Source: Psychrobacter sp. UBA3483 (GTDB lineage: Bacteria; Pseudomonadota; Gammaproteobacteria; Pseudomonadales; Moraxellaceae). Taken from it: a stretch of DNA of 64,000 nt. Below, one piece after another: positions 25,515 through 34,244 of this stretch (its first letter is position 1; the number at the start of each line of letters is the position of its first letter). A model generated the notes under the pieces. That model was not told the origin of the DNA and searched no databases. It saw only the letters and a program-made list of their open reading frames with translations. The stretch lies in the NCBI RefSeq assembly GCF_002377905.1, contig NZ_DFQS01000043.1, forward strand, positions 39,746 to 103,745, in the 5' to 3' direction. The translations under genes and the position numbers were made by a program.

Positions 25515-26355
25515 AGTGACAATCCTCTTAATAGGTAAGAAACGGACGTATTTATCAGCTAAGGATAATATTTAACCGTCTTGATAACAATATAAATACA
25601 CTAGCGTTTGATTTTAGCAAATAATACTTATAAATGTACATTATTTAATAACTAATAGTTAGGGATAGGGTTTAGAAGTTTTTCTTGACAAAGGTGCCCA
25701 AACCATCGAATATAATAGCAGTTGATTGGTCAGTGAGCGGCTTTTATAAAATTGCCGTGGCACTTGAAAATAAGGACTACGGGTTGCTTATCAGTAGCTT
25801 GCTCAGTTTTATTTTCTTTGTGACAATGATATGGAATAAAATGCCATTATCCTAATGCGTATTCAAAGCTATATTTATTGTCTGCGGACTTATCTGTCTA
25901 CAATGACTAAGATAAACTTATTATTACTGTGGTTCGTAAGATTTGGCTGTAATAAACAATAGGGCGCAATGGATAGTTTTAACAACAACTCATTAAATAA
26001 GTTATAAGATTTAGCGATCCTATAGCGTGTCAATATTATTGAGAGTCGTTTTATATCCTGCCTCCCTTTATTTATCACTGTCGTAACTTGGTATTCTCAA
26101 AATAATAAGCCTCTTTTATAGGTGCATTCGCATCTTGTCACTGTCTGTCGATAAAATCCTGCCACAAAGCTGACCCTACATATATTGCTGTGTTTGAGGG
26201 CCATGCTGTTCTATATAACAGTGTTACTTGAATATAGTAGGCACACATTCTTGATATGGATAAGAATCCCAAGTCTTCTTTATAAGACCAATAACCTTGT
26301 AAAAACGGTGTTTTCTTTTATAAATGAGCGACCATTCTTACCACAAAAAAAGGTG
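25515..26355 (+). promoter_or_regulatory. Long upstream region of the ilv cluster
   Basis: No convincing gene lies in these 841 bases. TTGACA (25685-25690) and TATAAT (25711-25716) look like a promoter, though the 20-base spacer is long. It would give a leader of about 630 bases. A small stem GCGGC/GCCGT lies at about 25738-25765. The reading frame of ilvI stays open upstream to 26185 and is rich in Leu, Ile and Val codons, but no separate leader peptide with a terminator could be found. An unrecognised regulatory RNA is possible. Confidence 0.4.
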
Positions 26356-28188
26356 ATGACAGTGACGCAAACCACGCAAAGTCCGAATATGACTGGACAT
26401 ACCCAAACGGGTAATGCCGCCAAAAATTTTGAAGAAAAGCAACAACGCCTTGCAGAGGGTAGCGAGCAGCCCGTGATGCTATCTGGCGCTGAGATGTTGG
26501 TGCAAGCATTGACCGATGAAGGGGTCAAATATATTTTTGGCTATCCAGGCGGCGCCGTTCTACATATCTATGATGCCTTGTTTCAACAAGAAAATATTGA
26601 GCACATTTTAGTGCGTCATGAACAAGCAGCCGGCCACATGGCAGATGCTTATTCACGCGTGACCGGTCAGACAGGTGTGGTGCTCGCGACCTCAGGTCCA
26701 GGTGCGACCAATACCGTGACGGCAATCGCCACCGCCTTTATGGATTCGGTGCCGATGGTGGTTATTTCAGGTCAGGTACCTAGTAGCCTAATCGGTGAAG
26801 ATGCCTTCCAAGAAACCGATATGGTCGGTGTATCACGTCCTATCGTCAAGCATAGCTTCCAAGTGCGCCACGCTAGCGAAATCCCTATGATTGTCAAAAA
26901 AGCCTTTCATATCGCTCAGTCTGGACGCCCGGGTCCGGTAGTTATTGACGTACCAAAAGATATGACAGCGCCAAGTGAAAAATTTGCTTACGCTTATCCA
27001 AAAGACGTGTTTATACGCTCGTATCAGCCCTCACTAAAAGGTCATAGCGGTCAAATTAAAAAGGCCGTTGAAACTTTATTGTCGGCGCAGCGTCCTGTTA
27101 TTTATGCAGGCGGCGGGGTCATTTGGAGTAAAGCGAGCAAAGAGCTGAGGGAGCTTGCGCATCGCTTAAACTTACCAGTTACCAATACCTTAATGGGTTT
27201 GGGTACTTTCCCAGGTTCTGATAGTCAGTTCCTAGGCATGCTTGGGATGCATGGCACCTATGAAGCCAATATGAGTATGCATCACGCTGATGTCATCTTG
27301 GCAATCGGTGCACGTTTTGATGACCGGGTGACCAACAATGTCAAAAAATTCTGTCCGAATGCGACGATTATTCATATCGATATCGATCCGGCATCCATTT
27401 CAAAAACTATTAATGCCCATATTCCAATCGTCGGCGATGTTAAAGCAGTCTTGACCGATATGTTAGAAATCATTGGTGATGATAAAGAGCTTGAGCAGCA
27501 TGCCTTGTTAGATTGGTGGTCACAGATTAATGAATGGCGTAAGCGTCATGGGCTACGTTATGACACCAATACTGATAATGGCATTAAGCCCCAAGCGGTG
27601 GTGCAGGCTTTAGATAAAGTGACCAATAGTAACGCCATTATCACCAGTGACGTCGGTCAGCATCAGATGTTTGCGGCCCTTTACTATACTTATAATGAGC
27701 CTGGTCAATGGTTGAACTCCGGCGGTTTGGGCACCATGGGTGTGGGCTTGCCTTATGCTATGGCGGCAAAACTTGCCAATCCTGAGCGTGACGTGGTGTG
27801 CATTACCGGTGAAGGCTCTATTCAGATGAATATTCAAGAGCTATCAACCTGCTTACAATATAATTTGCCAGTCAAGATTTTGAACCTAAACAATGCGCAG
27901 CTGGGCATGGTAAAGCAGTGGCAAGACATGCTGTATGAAGGTCGACATGCGCAGTCTTATATGAACTCACTACCAGACTTTGTCAAATTGGCCGAAAGCT
28001 ATGGTCATGTGGGTATTAAGATTACCGATCCTGCGACCATGGAGGCACAATTGGCTGAAGCCATGGCCATGACCGATAAATTGGTATTTATCGACGTTTA
28101 TGTCGATCGTAATGAGCATGTTTATCCGATGCAAGTCGCTGGGCAAGCGATGCGTGATATGTGGTTAACAAAAGGGGAGCGTACCTAA
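26356..28188 (+). CDS. ilvI: Acetolactate synthase (AHAS) large subunit
   Basis: This ThDP enzyme condenses pyruvate with pyruvate or 2-oxobutyrate at the start of valine, leucine and isoleucine synthesis. The 610-residue protein shows FGYPGGAVLHIYDAL, the conserved HEQAAGHMADAY with the catalytic glutamate, and the ThDP signature ITGEGSIQMNIQELST ending in NLNN. It carries a polar N-terminal extension of about 35 residues against E. coli IlvI. The start is uncertain: AAAGGTGA at 26349-26356 is a strong ribosome binding site for GTG at 26362 but overlaps the ATG at 26356. It shares one base with ilvH. Confidence 0.96.
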   Translation: MTVTQTTQSPNMTGHTQTGNAAKNFEEKQQRLAEGSEQPVMLSGAEMLVQALTDEGVKYIFGYPGGAVLHIYDALFQQENIEHILVRHEQAAGHMADAYSRVTGQTGVVLATSGPGATNTVTAIATAFMDSVPMVVISGQVPSSLIGEDAFQETDMVGVSRPIVKHSFQVRHASEIPMIVKKAFHIAQSGRPGPVVIDVPKDMTAPSEKFAYAYPKDVFIRSYQPSLKGHSGQIKKAVETLLSAQRPVIYAGGGVIWSKASKELRELAHRLNLPVTNTLMGLGTFPGSDSQFLGMLGMHGTYEANMSMHHADVILAIGARFDDRVTNNVKKFCPNATIIHIDIDPASISKTINAHIPIVGDVKAVLTDMLEIIGDDKELEQHALLDWWSQINEWRKRHGLRYDTNTDNGIKPQAVVQALDKVTNSNAIITSDVGQHQMFAALYYTYNEPGQWLNSGGLGTMGVGLPYAMAAKLANPERDVVCITGEGSIQMNIQELSTCLQYNLPVKILNLNNAQLGMVKQWQDMLYEGRHAQSYMNSLPDFVKLAESYGHVGIKITDPATMEAQLAEAMAMTDKLVFIDVYVDRNEHVYPMQVAGQAMRDMWLTKGERT

Positions 28189-28685
28189 TGCAACAACAAC
28201 ATCTGATTTCGGTATTGATGGAAAACGAAGCGGGTTCGTTGTCGCGGTTAGTCGGCTTGTTCTCCCAACGCGGCTATAACATCGAGACGCTAAACGTCGC
28301 CCCTACTGATGATCCAAGTATCTCGCGTCTGACGGTTACCACCATTACTTCGCCTGAAAGAATCGAGCAAATCACCAAGCAATTGCATAAATTGATTGAA
28401 GTGGTTAAAGTGCTCAATCTAACAGACAACGTGCACGTTGAGCGCGAGCTGATGCTTATTAAAGTACGAGCGTCGGGCGGCGTACGTGAAGAGATTAAAC
28501 GCAGTGCTGATATTTTCCGCGCTCAAATCGTTGATGTCAATTCTAACCTATACACCATTCAAATCGTTGGTGATAAAGCCAAGCTTGACGGTTTTATCGA
28601 TGTGATTGGTCGCGAGCGTATTATGGAAGTGGTGCGTTCGGGTGTGATTGGCATTGCACGCGGCGAAAAAACCCTAAGCTTATAA
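28188..28685 (+). CDS. ilvH: Acetolactate synthase small (regulatory) subunit
   Basis: IlvH activates the large subunit and confers feedback inhibition by valine. The 165-residue product has an N-terminal ACT domain with ISVLMENEAGSLSRLVGLFS and RGYNIETLNVAPTDDP, followed by the C-terminal domain. Its start at 28188 overlaps the ilvI stop by one base (TAATG), and GGGGAG just upstream is its ribosome binding site. The length and sequence match the IlvH class rather than the short IlvM or IlvN types. Confidence 0.96.
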   Translation: MQQQHLISVLMENEAGSLSRLVGLFSQRGYNIETLNVAPTDDPSISRLTVTTITSPERIEQITKQLHKLIEVVKVLNLTDNVHVERELMLIKVRASGGVREEIKRSADIFRAQIVDVNSNLYTIQIVGDKAKLDGFIDVIGRERIMEVVRSGVIGIARGEKTLSL

Positions 28686-28819
28686 TTTTATAATCGTTAT
28701 TAAAAACCTTAATTTATTATCAACAGCGCGCTCATTTTAGCCAACACTTTAGAGTTTCGGTTAGAGCAGGAGCGCTTATTATCCATGGCCAGCCATGTTT
28801 TAGGAAAAGGACTCTATTT

Positions 28820-29836
28820 ATGAACGTTTATTATGACAAAGACTGTGATCTATCAATCATCCAAGGCAAAAAAGTTGCTATTATTGGTTACGGTTCACAA
28901 GGCCATGCACACGCGTTGAATTTACAAGACTCAGACGTCGATGTAACCGTTGGTCTACGCGCCAACTCTAGCTCATGGAAAAAAGCGGAAAACGCGGGTT
29001 TAAAAGTTGCAGAAGTAGAAGAAGCGGTAAAAGCGGCTGACGTCGTGATGATTTTGACCCCTGATGAGTTCCAAAAACAGCTTTATAGCGATGTGATTGA
29101 GCCAAACATCAAAGAAGGTGCAACGCTTGCTTTCGCTCATGGTTTTGCCATTCATTACAACCAAGTTGAGCCACGTAGCGACCTTGACGTTATTATGGTT
29201 GCGCCTAAAGCACCAGGCCATACTGTACGCTCAGAATTTACCAAAGGCGGCGGTATCCCAGATTTAATCGCTATCTATCAAGATGCATCAGGTCAAGCTA
29301 AACAGTTAGCCTTGTCTTATGCTGCAGGTGTTGGTGGTGGTCGTTCAGGTATTATTGAAACGACCTTTAAAGATGAAACTGAAACTGACTTATTTGGTGA
29401 GCAAGCGGTACTTTGTGGCGGCGCGGTTGAGCTAGTAAAAATGGGCTTTGAAACCCTAACAGAAGCAGGCTACGCTCCTGAAATGGCTTACTTTGAGTGC
29501 TTACATGAGCTAAAGCTTATCGTTGACCTCATGTATGAAGGCGGTATCGCTGATATGAACTACTCAATCAGTAACAACGCTGAATACGGCGAATATGTGA
29601 CTGGTCCTGAAGTTATCAATGAGCAATCACGTGAAGCCATGCGCAATGCGCTAAAACGCATCCAATCTGGCGAATACGCAAAAATGTTCATCAGTGAAGG
29701 CGCAACCAACTATCCTTCAATGACTGCCCGTCGTCGTAACAACGCTGAGCACCAAATCGAAGTGACTGGTGCGAAATTGCGTGGCATGATGCCTTGGATC
29801 GGTGGCAACAAAATCATCGATAAAGACAAAAACTAA
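28820..29836 (+). CDS. ilvC: Ketol-acid reductoisomerase
   Basis: IlvC converts acetolactate to 2,3-dihydroxyisovalerate using NADPH and Mg2+. At 338 residues it is the short class I form, unlike the long E. coli enzyme. It has the nucleotide-binding GYGSQGHAHALNLQDSD, with the Arg and Ser cluster (LRANSSSW) that usually marks NADPH preference, and the metal-binding GEQAVLCGG segment. It follows ilvH by 134 bases without a clear terminator, so it may be cotranscribed. An AGGAAAAGGA region supplies the ribosome binding site. Confidence 0.97.
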   Translation: MNVYYDKDCDLSIIQGKKVAIIGYGSQGHAHALNLQDSDVDVTVGLRANSSSWKKAENAGLKVAEVEEAVKAADVVMILTPDEFQKQLYSDVIEPNIKEGATLAFAHGFAIHYNQVEPRSDLDVIMVAPKAPGHTVRSEFTKGGGIPDLIAIYQDASGQAKQLALSYAAGVGGGRSGIIETTFKDETETDLFGEQAVLCGGAVELVKMGFETLTEAGYAPEMAYFECLHELKLIVDLMYEGGIADMNYSISNNAEYGEYVTGPEVINEQSREAMRNALKRIQSGEYAKMFISEGATNYPSMTARRRNNAEHQIEVTGAKLRGMMPWIGGNKIIDKDKN

Positions 29837-29844
29837 TTGGCTAG

Positions 29845-29916
29845 TGAGCGATTAGATAATTAATCGCTCATTTAGAAATCAAAACCCGTGTTATCACTTG
29901 ATAGCATGGGTTTTTT
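29845..29916 (+). terminator. Double hairpin terminator after ilvC
   Basis: A perfect hairpin TGAGCGATTA/TAATCGCTCA (29845-29870) is followed by a second stem (29881-29914, AACCCGTG... with wobbles to ...CATGGGTT) that runs into six T residues. The second is the likely terminator. Confidence 0.88.
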
Positions 29917-30100
29917 AATGGCTAGCAATTCAATAATCTAGAGAAAGTTGCCACCGTAATCGCTTGCTACTGGTTGAAAACTCATTATTATTGCCTCATA
30001 TAAGCAGACTTGCTTATTTTATTTAAAAAATACTAAAACCAAACGCTAAAGAATGATCTGAGCGCTTGATTTTTTATTCTTATTCTTTCTTGATTACAGG

Positions 30101-30535
30101 TTGTCTGTTGTGCAAATACCAAGTCCTAACTGGCTAACGCCGCAATTTATCTACATTACTCTGAGTGCTGTGGTAGCAGTATTGATTTGGATAGAAGGCG
30201 AGATGCTCAAGCGCAACCAAGGTAAGCTGCCGCAATCCAAGTTCTTTCGCATCAGCTCTTTGCTGGATACCGCTTGGTTCTTTGTGTCTACTCTGGCGTT
30301 GTACGTCATTGATTTGGCGCCGTTGGCCATTGCCGTGCCAGTCGCTTATAGCATCTATACTATCTACGGCTGGATATATGGCACGCGTCTGCTCAAACGC
30401 AAAGGCATACCAGATTCGCCAAAGGATTTGGTGGTGCCAGCTAAATATATTGCCTATAGTCAGTCGTTTTCTTTGATATTTTTTGCCTTATGTCTGCTGG
30501 TTTTATTATCGCCTTGGTTACCGCTACCTGCATAA
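30101..30535 (+). CDS. Small integral membrane protein of unknown function
   Basis: I do not recognise a named family. The product of about 140 residues has four likely membrane segments: about 15-33, 52-70, 72-90 and 115-140. Short charged loops (EGEMLKRNQGKLPQSK and LLKRKGIPDSPKD) join them. The start is uncertain: TTG at 30101 and 30107 and GTG at 30110 are all in frame, and none has a strong ribosome binding site. Codon use looks like that of neighbouring genes and the frame stays open to the stop, so it is probably real. It stands alone between ilvC and a cold-shock gene. Confidence 0.7.
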   Translation: MSVVQIPSPNWLTPQFIYITLSAVVAVLIWIEGEMLKRNQGKLPQSKFFRISSLLDTAWFFVSTLALYVIDLAPLAIAVPVAYSIYTIYGWIYGTRLLKRKGIPDSPKDLVVPAKYIAYSQSFSLIFFALCLLVLLSPWLPLPA

Positions 30536-30902
30536 CCATGTTTTAGCGCTATGATTATGTTTTTGGGTAGGCTGTTATTAACAGCAGGGTTAATCGGTCA
30601 TATTAAGTTACGTTATCTAAAACCTCATTAAAATCAAAGATTTAAATAATAAATCTTTATTTAATGATAAAGCTGACAGAAGGCCGCGATTTTTTACAAA
30701 AAAAAATAATTTAACCTGTTGCAGTTTAGAAAAGCTGCTATAATCAGCTTGTACTCATAGGGTTTTAGGCAAGAGCTTGAGGATTATCTTCTAGATAAAT
30801 CAAGGGTTTAAGCCGATGCGCTTAGCAAAAAATACTTGAGTATATATCAATTAATCGGTGATGACACACGTCTCGCCAACAGTTAAAGAGTTAGGAAAAT
30901 TT
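30536..30902 (+). promoter_or_regulatory. Cold-shock gene promoter and long 5' leader
   Basis: An extended -10 element, TGCTATAAT (30736-30744), lies near a TTGCAG hexamer (30719-30724) whose spacing is short. The predicted start near 30751 gives a leader of about 150 bases before the csp ATG at 30903. Long leaders of this kind act as cold-sensing RNA in E. coli cspA. That role is inferred from position only. Confidence 0.55.
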
Positions 30903-31115
30903 ATGTCAGAGAAAGTTGAAGGCACTGTAAAGTGGTTTAATGAAGCTAAAGGTTTTGGTTTTATCGCTCAAGACAATGGCGGACAAGACGTATTCGCTCA
31001 CTACAGCGCTATCCAAGGTAACGGTTTCAAAACTCTAGCCGAAGGCCAAAAAGTGTCTTTCATCTTAGGTGATGGCAAAAAAGGCCCACAAGCTGAGCAA
31101 ATCGAAGCTATCTAA
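30903..31115 (+). CDS. CspA-family cold-shock protein
   Basis: This 70-residue OB-fold protein binds single-stranded RNA or DNA and acts as an RNA chaperone. It contains GTVKWFNEAKGFGFIAQD (RNP1 type) and DVFAHYSAI (RNP2 type), and ends GPQAEQIEAI. The start MSEKVEGT at 30903 is supported by length and by the family; an in-frame upstream extension to 30858 lies in the leader. It is a single-gene unit with its own terminator. Confidence 0.96.
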   Translation: MSEKVEGTVKWFNEAKGFGFIAQDNGGQDVFAHYSAIQGNGFKTLAEGQKVSFILGDGKKGPQAEQIEAI

Positions 31116-31230
31116 TCTTAGTGATTATTGAGTAAACTGATTTATCAGCCAGCTTGATACCATAAAGATGATCGATAGGTATTGATTCCTTTGTTTGTTA
31201 AAACAATAAAAATACTGTTTAGACTTTAAA

Positions 31231-31262
31231 AAAAAGCAACCATTCATCAGGTTGCTTTTTTT
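31231..31262 (+). terminator. Intrinsic terminator of the cold-shock gene
   Basis: AGCAACC (31235-31241) pairs with GGTTGCT (31250-31256), with an A-run before and a T-run after. Confidence 0.9.
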
Positions 31263-31728
31263 ATGATATTTTTCTAAGAAAATAGCTTAAGTGGGTACAA
31301 TTAGACCCACAACTATTATGCATTATTAGATAATAATGCTGTTATTTTGATGCGCTATTATTTTAAGAAGATTTTCATGCATTAAACCAATAAAAAAAGG
31401 CAAGGGTATGCAGTGGGAAAAATGGTTTGCGATTGAATGGCAGCAAGTGCTCGGTATTTCACTATCGGCGCTTGGATTATACTTGGGACTCATTGTGTTT
31501 ACGCGGTTGATGGGGCTACGCAGTTTTTCCAAGCTTTCGAGCTATGATTTTGCCATGACCGTCGCTATCGGTAGCATACTGGCGTCAACCATCTTATCTG
31601 ACAGCCCGTCTTTGTCGCAAGGCTTAGTCGCGGTTGCGGTGTTGTTTCTTATTCAAGGGTCTATATCTCTTATTAGGCGTAAATTTAAGCCTCTAAAATC
31701 GATCATTGATAATTAAGCAATCATATTA

Positions 31729-32587
31729 GGGCGTGTTGAACATTGGCGACAAATTAATGGCAAAAAAAATAGCGAACGTTTAATCTTTAAGTTCTCACAC
31801 AAAAAAGATATCGTTCGCTATGCCTCGCACTATGCTCAAAGATGAACACTGGACAAGACTGAAACCTATATTACTAGAACTTAATATCTATGACAAAGGA
31901 AATCTTAGACAAACGGTTGAAGGCGTGCTTTATCGCATGCGTGTTGGCTGTCCTTGGCGCGACTTACCCGAGTATTTTGGCAAGCCTAATACCATCTATA
32001 AAGCTTACCAGCGCTGGTTTAAGAGTAACAAGCTGATTACGCTGTTTGCTTTATTAATCAAAGACGCAGATCTTGAGTGGGTCTTCATTGATGGTACTCA
32101 TATCAAGGCGCATCAGCACAGCAGTGGTGGCAATGAGAACCTACAATTTATTAGTAAAAGTGTGGCAGGACGCGCGACCAAGGTTCACTTGGCAGTAGAT
32201 GCACATGGCAATCCGATTACCTTTATCTTGTCAGATGGCACGACCCATGATGTTAAAGTCGCACCTGACTTAGTAGACAAAGTTAATTTGAGCAATACAG
32301 AGGTTTTATGTGCGGATAAAGGCTATGATTCTGATGCACTACGAGCGCATATTGAACAAGCCGGGACACGGGATAACATCCCTCGAAAACGAAACACTAA
32401 GTCTTCTAACGACCATATGGACTGGGACTTGTATAAAGCTCGACACTTAGTAGAAAATACTTTCGCCAAACTAAAACAGTATAGGGCGGTTGCCACCAGA
32501 TTTGATAAGCTCAAGCAGAGTTATGAAAATACAGTCGCTCTTGCTTGTGCTTATATCTGGCTCAAATTATGAATGTTCAACACACCC
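31729..32587 (+). mobile_element. IS5-family insertion sequence (IS427-like), 859 bases
   Basis: The element has imperfect terminal inverted repeats: GGGCGTGTTGAACATT at the left and AATGTTCAACACACCC at the right, with one mismatch. It is flanked by a TA duplication (31727-31728 and 32588-32589). It carries one transposase gene with an intact DDE frame. The size, the single ORF and the TA target fit the IS427 subgroup of IS5. It interrupts a DUF421 gene in the same orientation. Confidence 0.92.
31820..32572 (+). CDS. IS5-family transposase
   Basis: This 250-residue DDE transposase is intact. The N-terminal domain includes VGCPWRDLPEYFGKPNTIY. The likely catalytic residues lie in FIDGTHIKAHQ (first Asp), LCADKGYDSDAL (second Asp) and HLVENTFAKLKQYRAVATR (Glu). 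A single uninterrupted frame suggests that the element may still be active. The stop codon falls 15 bases before the right end of the element. Confidence 0.95.
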   Translation: MPRTMLKDEHWTRLKPILLELNIYDKGNLRQTVEGVLYRMRVGCPWRDLPEYFGKPNTIYKAYQRWFKSNKLITLFALLIKDADLEWVFIDGTHIKAHQHSSGGNENLQFISKSVAGRATKVHLAVDAHGNPITFILSDGTTHDVKVAPDLVDKVNLSNTEVLCADKGYDSDALRAHIEQAGTRDNIPRKRNTKSSNDHMDWDLYKARHLVENTFAKLKQYRAVATRFDKLKQSYENTVALACAYIWLKL

Positions 32588-32841
32588 TAATGGCGCATGG
32601 AGAGTATTTTTGCGATAATTTAAAAGAGGCCAACCTGACCAAAAGTGACGTGCAAGAAGTATTGCGTAAGAATGGATTGAAATCAAAGAGCGAAGTATTC
32701 GCCGTTATTATGGAAACGACCGGCGATATGAGTGTCATTAAGCAGGATAATACCGCGCCCGACTGGTCGCTGTTTGACGACATTCGCGACAGCCATTTGT
32801 TGACTAATTCTAACAAATCTGATAACCCACTTAGACAATAA

Positions 32842-33347
32842 CAAGTCAGAAGAGCAAGTCATAAAAAATAATCACTCATTAGAAGCTTGTTAATGTCGTA
32901 AATATCGAGAGCGTGAGCGTTTTTACGTCAAATAACTTTCTATTTAGGCACTTATAGACCGTTTTTGCAACAATGGTGACAAATTTATGACGCATTATTC
33001 ACGGCGTTGTCTTGACCTTAGTCCTGTGCTCACGCAAGATAGACGGGTCTGATAATAACGGTTGGCTTAGCTTTAGCAGGATTTAAGCGTTTACTGGTAT
33101 ACTTTTATTATTGGTAAATACTTAGACGAGTAAATACCAATAATAAATCACGACTAGCGAATAATAAATATGATGCCGCGATATCTTGGGTGGGCGGCTT
33201 ATACATATTTATTTTTAAATCTATGTTAATGTGGTAAAAACCTTTAGTAGTATTTTGAACGACAATTTGTACTACAGTTTGAAGAAAATGAACCTTTGGT
33301 TCTTAATTGGTAATTTTTAATTCATAACATTAATAAACGAGGAACGT
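32842..33347 (+). promoter_or_regulatory. Upstream region of etfBA with a perfect 13-base inverted repeat
   Basis: This stretch of 506 bases has no gene. TTTATTATTGGTA (33104-33116) and TACCAATAATAAA (33135-33147) form a perfect 13-base inverted repeat with an 18-base spacer. It could be a regulator binding site or an RNA hairpin. No strong promoter pair could be assigned. A CGAGGAACGT ribosome-binding region precedes etfB. Confidence 0.5.
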
Positions 33348-34097
33348 ATGAAAGCATTAGTAGCGGTCAAGCGTGTCATTGATTACAACGTAAAAGTTCG
33401 TGTAAAAGCTGATAATTCGGGCGTAGATTTATCTAACACCAAAATGTCAATCAACCCTTTTGATGAGATCGCCGTTGAAGAAGCTGTTCGTCTAAAAGAA
33501 GCGGGCGTGATTGATGAAGTCATCGTCGCCTCAATTGGTCCAAAAGAATCACAAGAACAGATTCGTGCAGCTTTAGCCTTGGGTGCTGACCGTGGGATTT
33601 TGGTCGTATCTGATGAAAAACCTTATCCATTACAAGTTGCTAAAATACTTAAGAGTATCGCTGAATCTGAGTCTACGGATATTATCTTATTGGGCAAACA
33701 AGCCATTGATGACGACAATAACCAAACTGGTCAGATGCTAGCAGCATTGATGGGTATCGGTCAGGGTACTTTTGCGTCAGAAGTAAAAGTTGAAGGGAGC
33801 AAAGTAAACGTCACGCGTGAAATCGACGGTGGTTTGCAAACCCTAGCACTTGATCTACCAGCGGTCATCACCACTGACTTACGCTTAAATGAGCCACGTT
33901 ATGCGAAATTGCCTAACATCATGAAAGCGAAGAAAAAGCCACTTGATGAAAAGACGCCTGCTGATTTCGGTGTCGACATGACTTCTAAGCAAGAAATTAT
34001 CAAAGTCGTGCCACCTTCTGAGCGTAAAGCGGGTATCAAGGTAGGTTCAGTTGACGAGTTGGTCGATAAGCTAAAAAATGAAGCAAAAGTTATCTAA
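33348..34097 (+). CDS. etfB: Electron transfer flavoprotein beta subunit
   Basis: EtfB binds AMP and pairs with EtfA. The ETF passes electrons from acyl-CoA and other dehydrogenases to the ubiquinone pool through ETF-QO. The 249-residue product starts MKALVAVKRVIDYNVKVRV and has LLGKQAIDDDNNQTGQMLA and the conserved ITTDLRLNEPRYAKLPNIMKAKKK stretch (about residues 177-200). The etfB-etfA order with a gap of 147 bases is common in gammaproteobacteria. Confidence 0.97.
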   Translation: MKALVAVKRVIDYNVKVRVKADNSGVDLSNTKMSINPFDEIAVEEAVRLKEAGVIDEVIVASIGPKESQEQIRAALALGADRGILVVSDEKPYPLQVAKILKSIAESESTDIILLGKQAIDDDNNQTGQMLAALMGIGQGTFASEVKVEGSKVNVTREIDGGLQTLALDLPAVITTDLRLNEPRYAKLPNIMKAKKKPLDEKTPADFGVDMTSKQEIIKVVPPSERKAGIKVGSVDELVDKLKNEAKVI

Positions 34098-34244
34098 GAC
34101 GTAAGTCTTTCAATATTTTGCTACGGCATATCTTGTGCAAAATATGCTATCTAAAAGGTTTCATATTTAAGCTGATTTGATAAATTATTTTGTACACAAA
34201 CAACCGCATGAATAGATGATACGAATAAATAAAGGATAAAAACA

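Larger units (their letters stand above)
31408..32841 (+). pseudogene. DUF421 (YetF-like) membrane protein, broken by a stop codon and an IS
   Basis: The N-terminal part (31408-31716) is a DUF421 protein with two or three membrane segments and the typical FTRLMGLRSFSKLSSYDFAM. The C-terminal part (from 32590) reads MAHGEYFCDNLKEANLTKSD and VFAVIMETTGDMSVI, the conserved cytoplasmic part of the same family. An IS of 859 bases splits them. Removing the IS and one copy of the TA duplication restores the frame exactly, but a TAA (31714-31716) remains just before the junction, where many relatives have a Lys or Gln codon. The gene is therefore disabled twice. Confidence 0.88.

Noticed and set aside
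26185..26355. In-frame upstream extension of ilvI, or a leader peptide
   Set aside because: The 57 extra residues do not resemble AHAS enzymes, and a strong ribosome binding site lies just before the accepted start. No stop codon separates them, so it is not a classical leader peptide.
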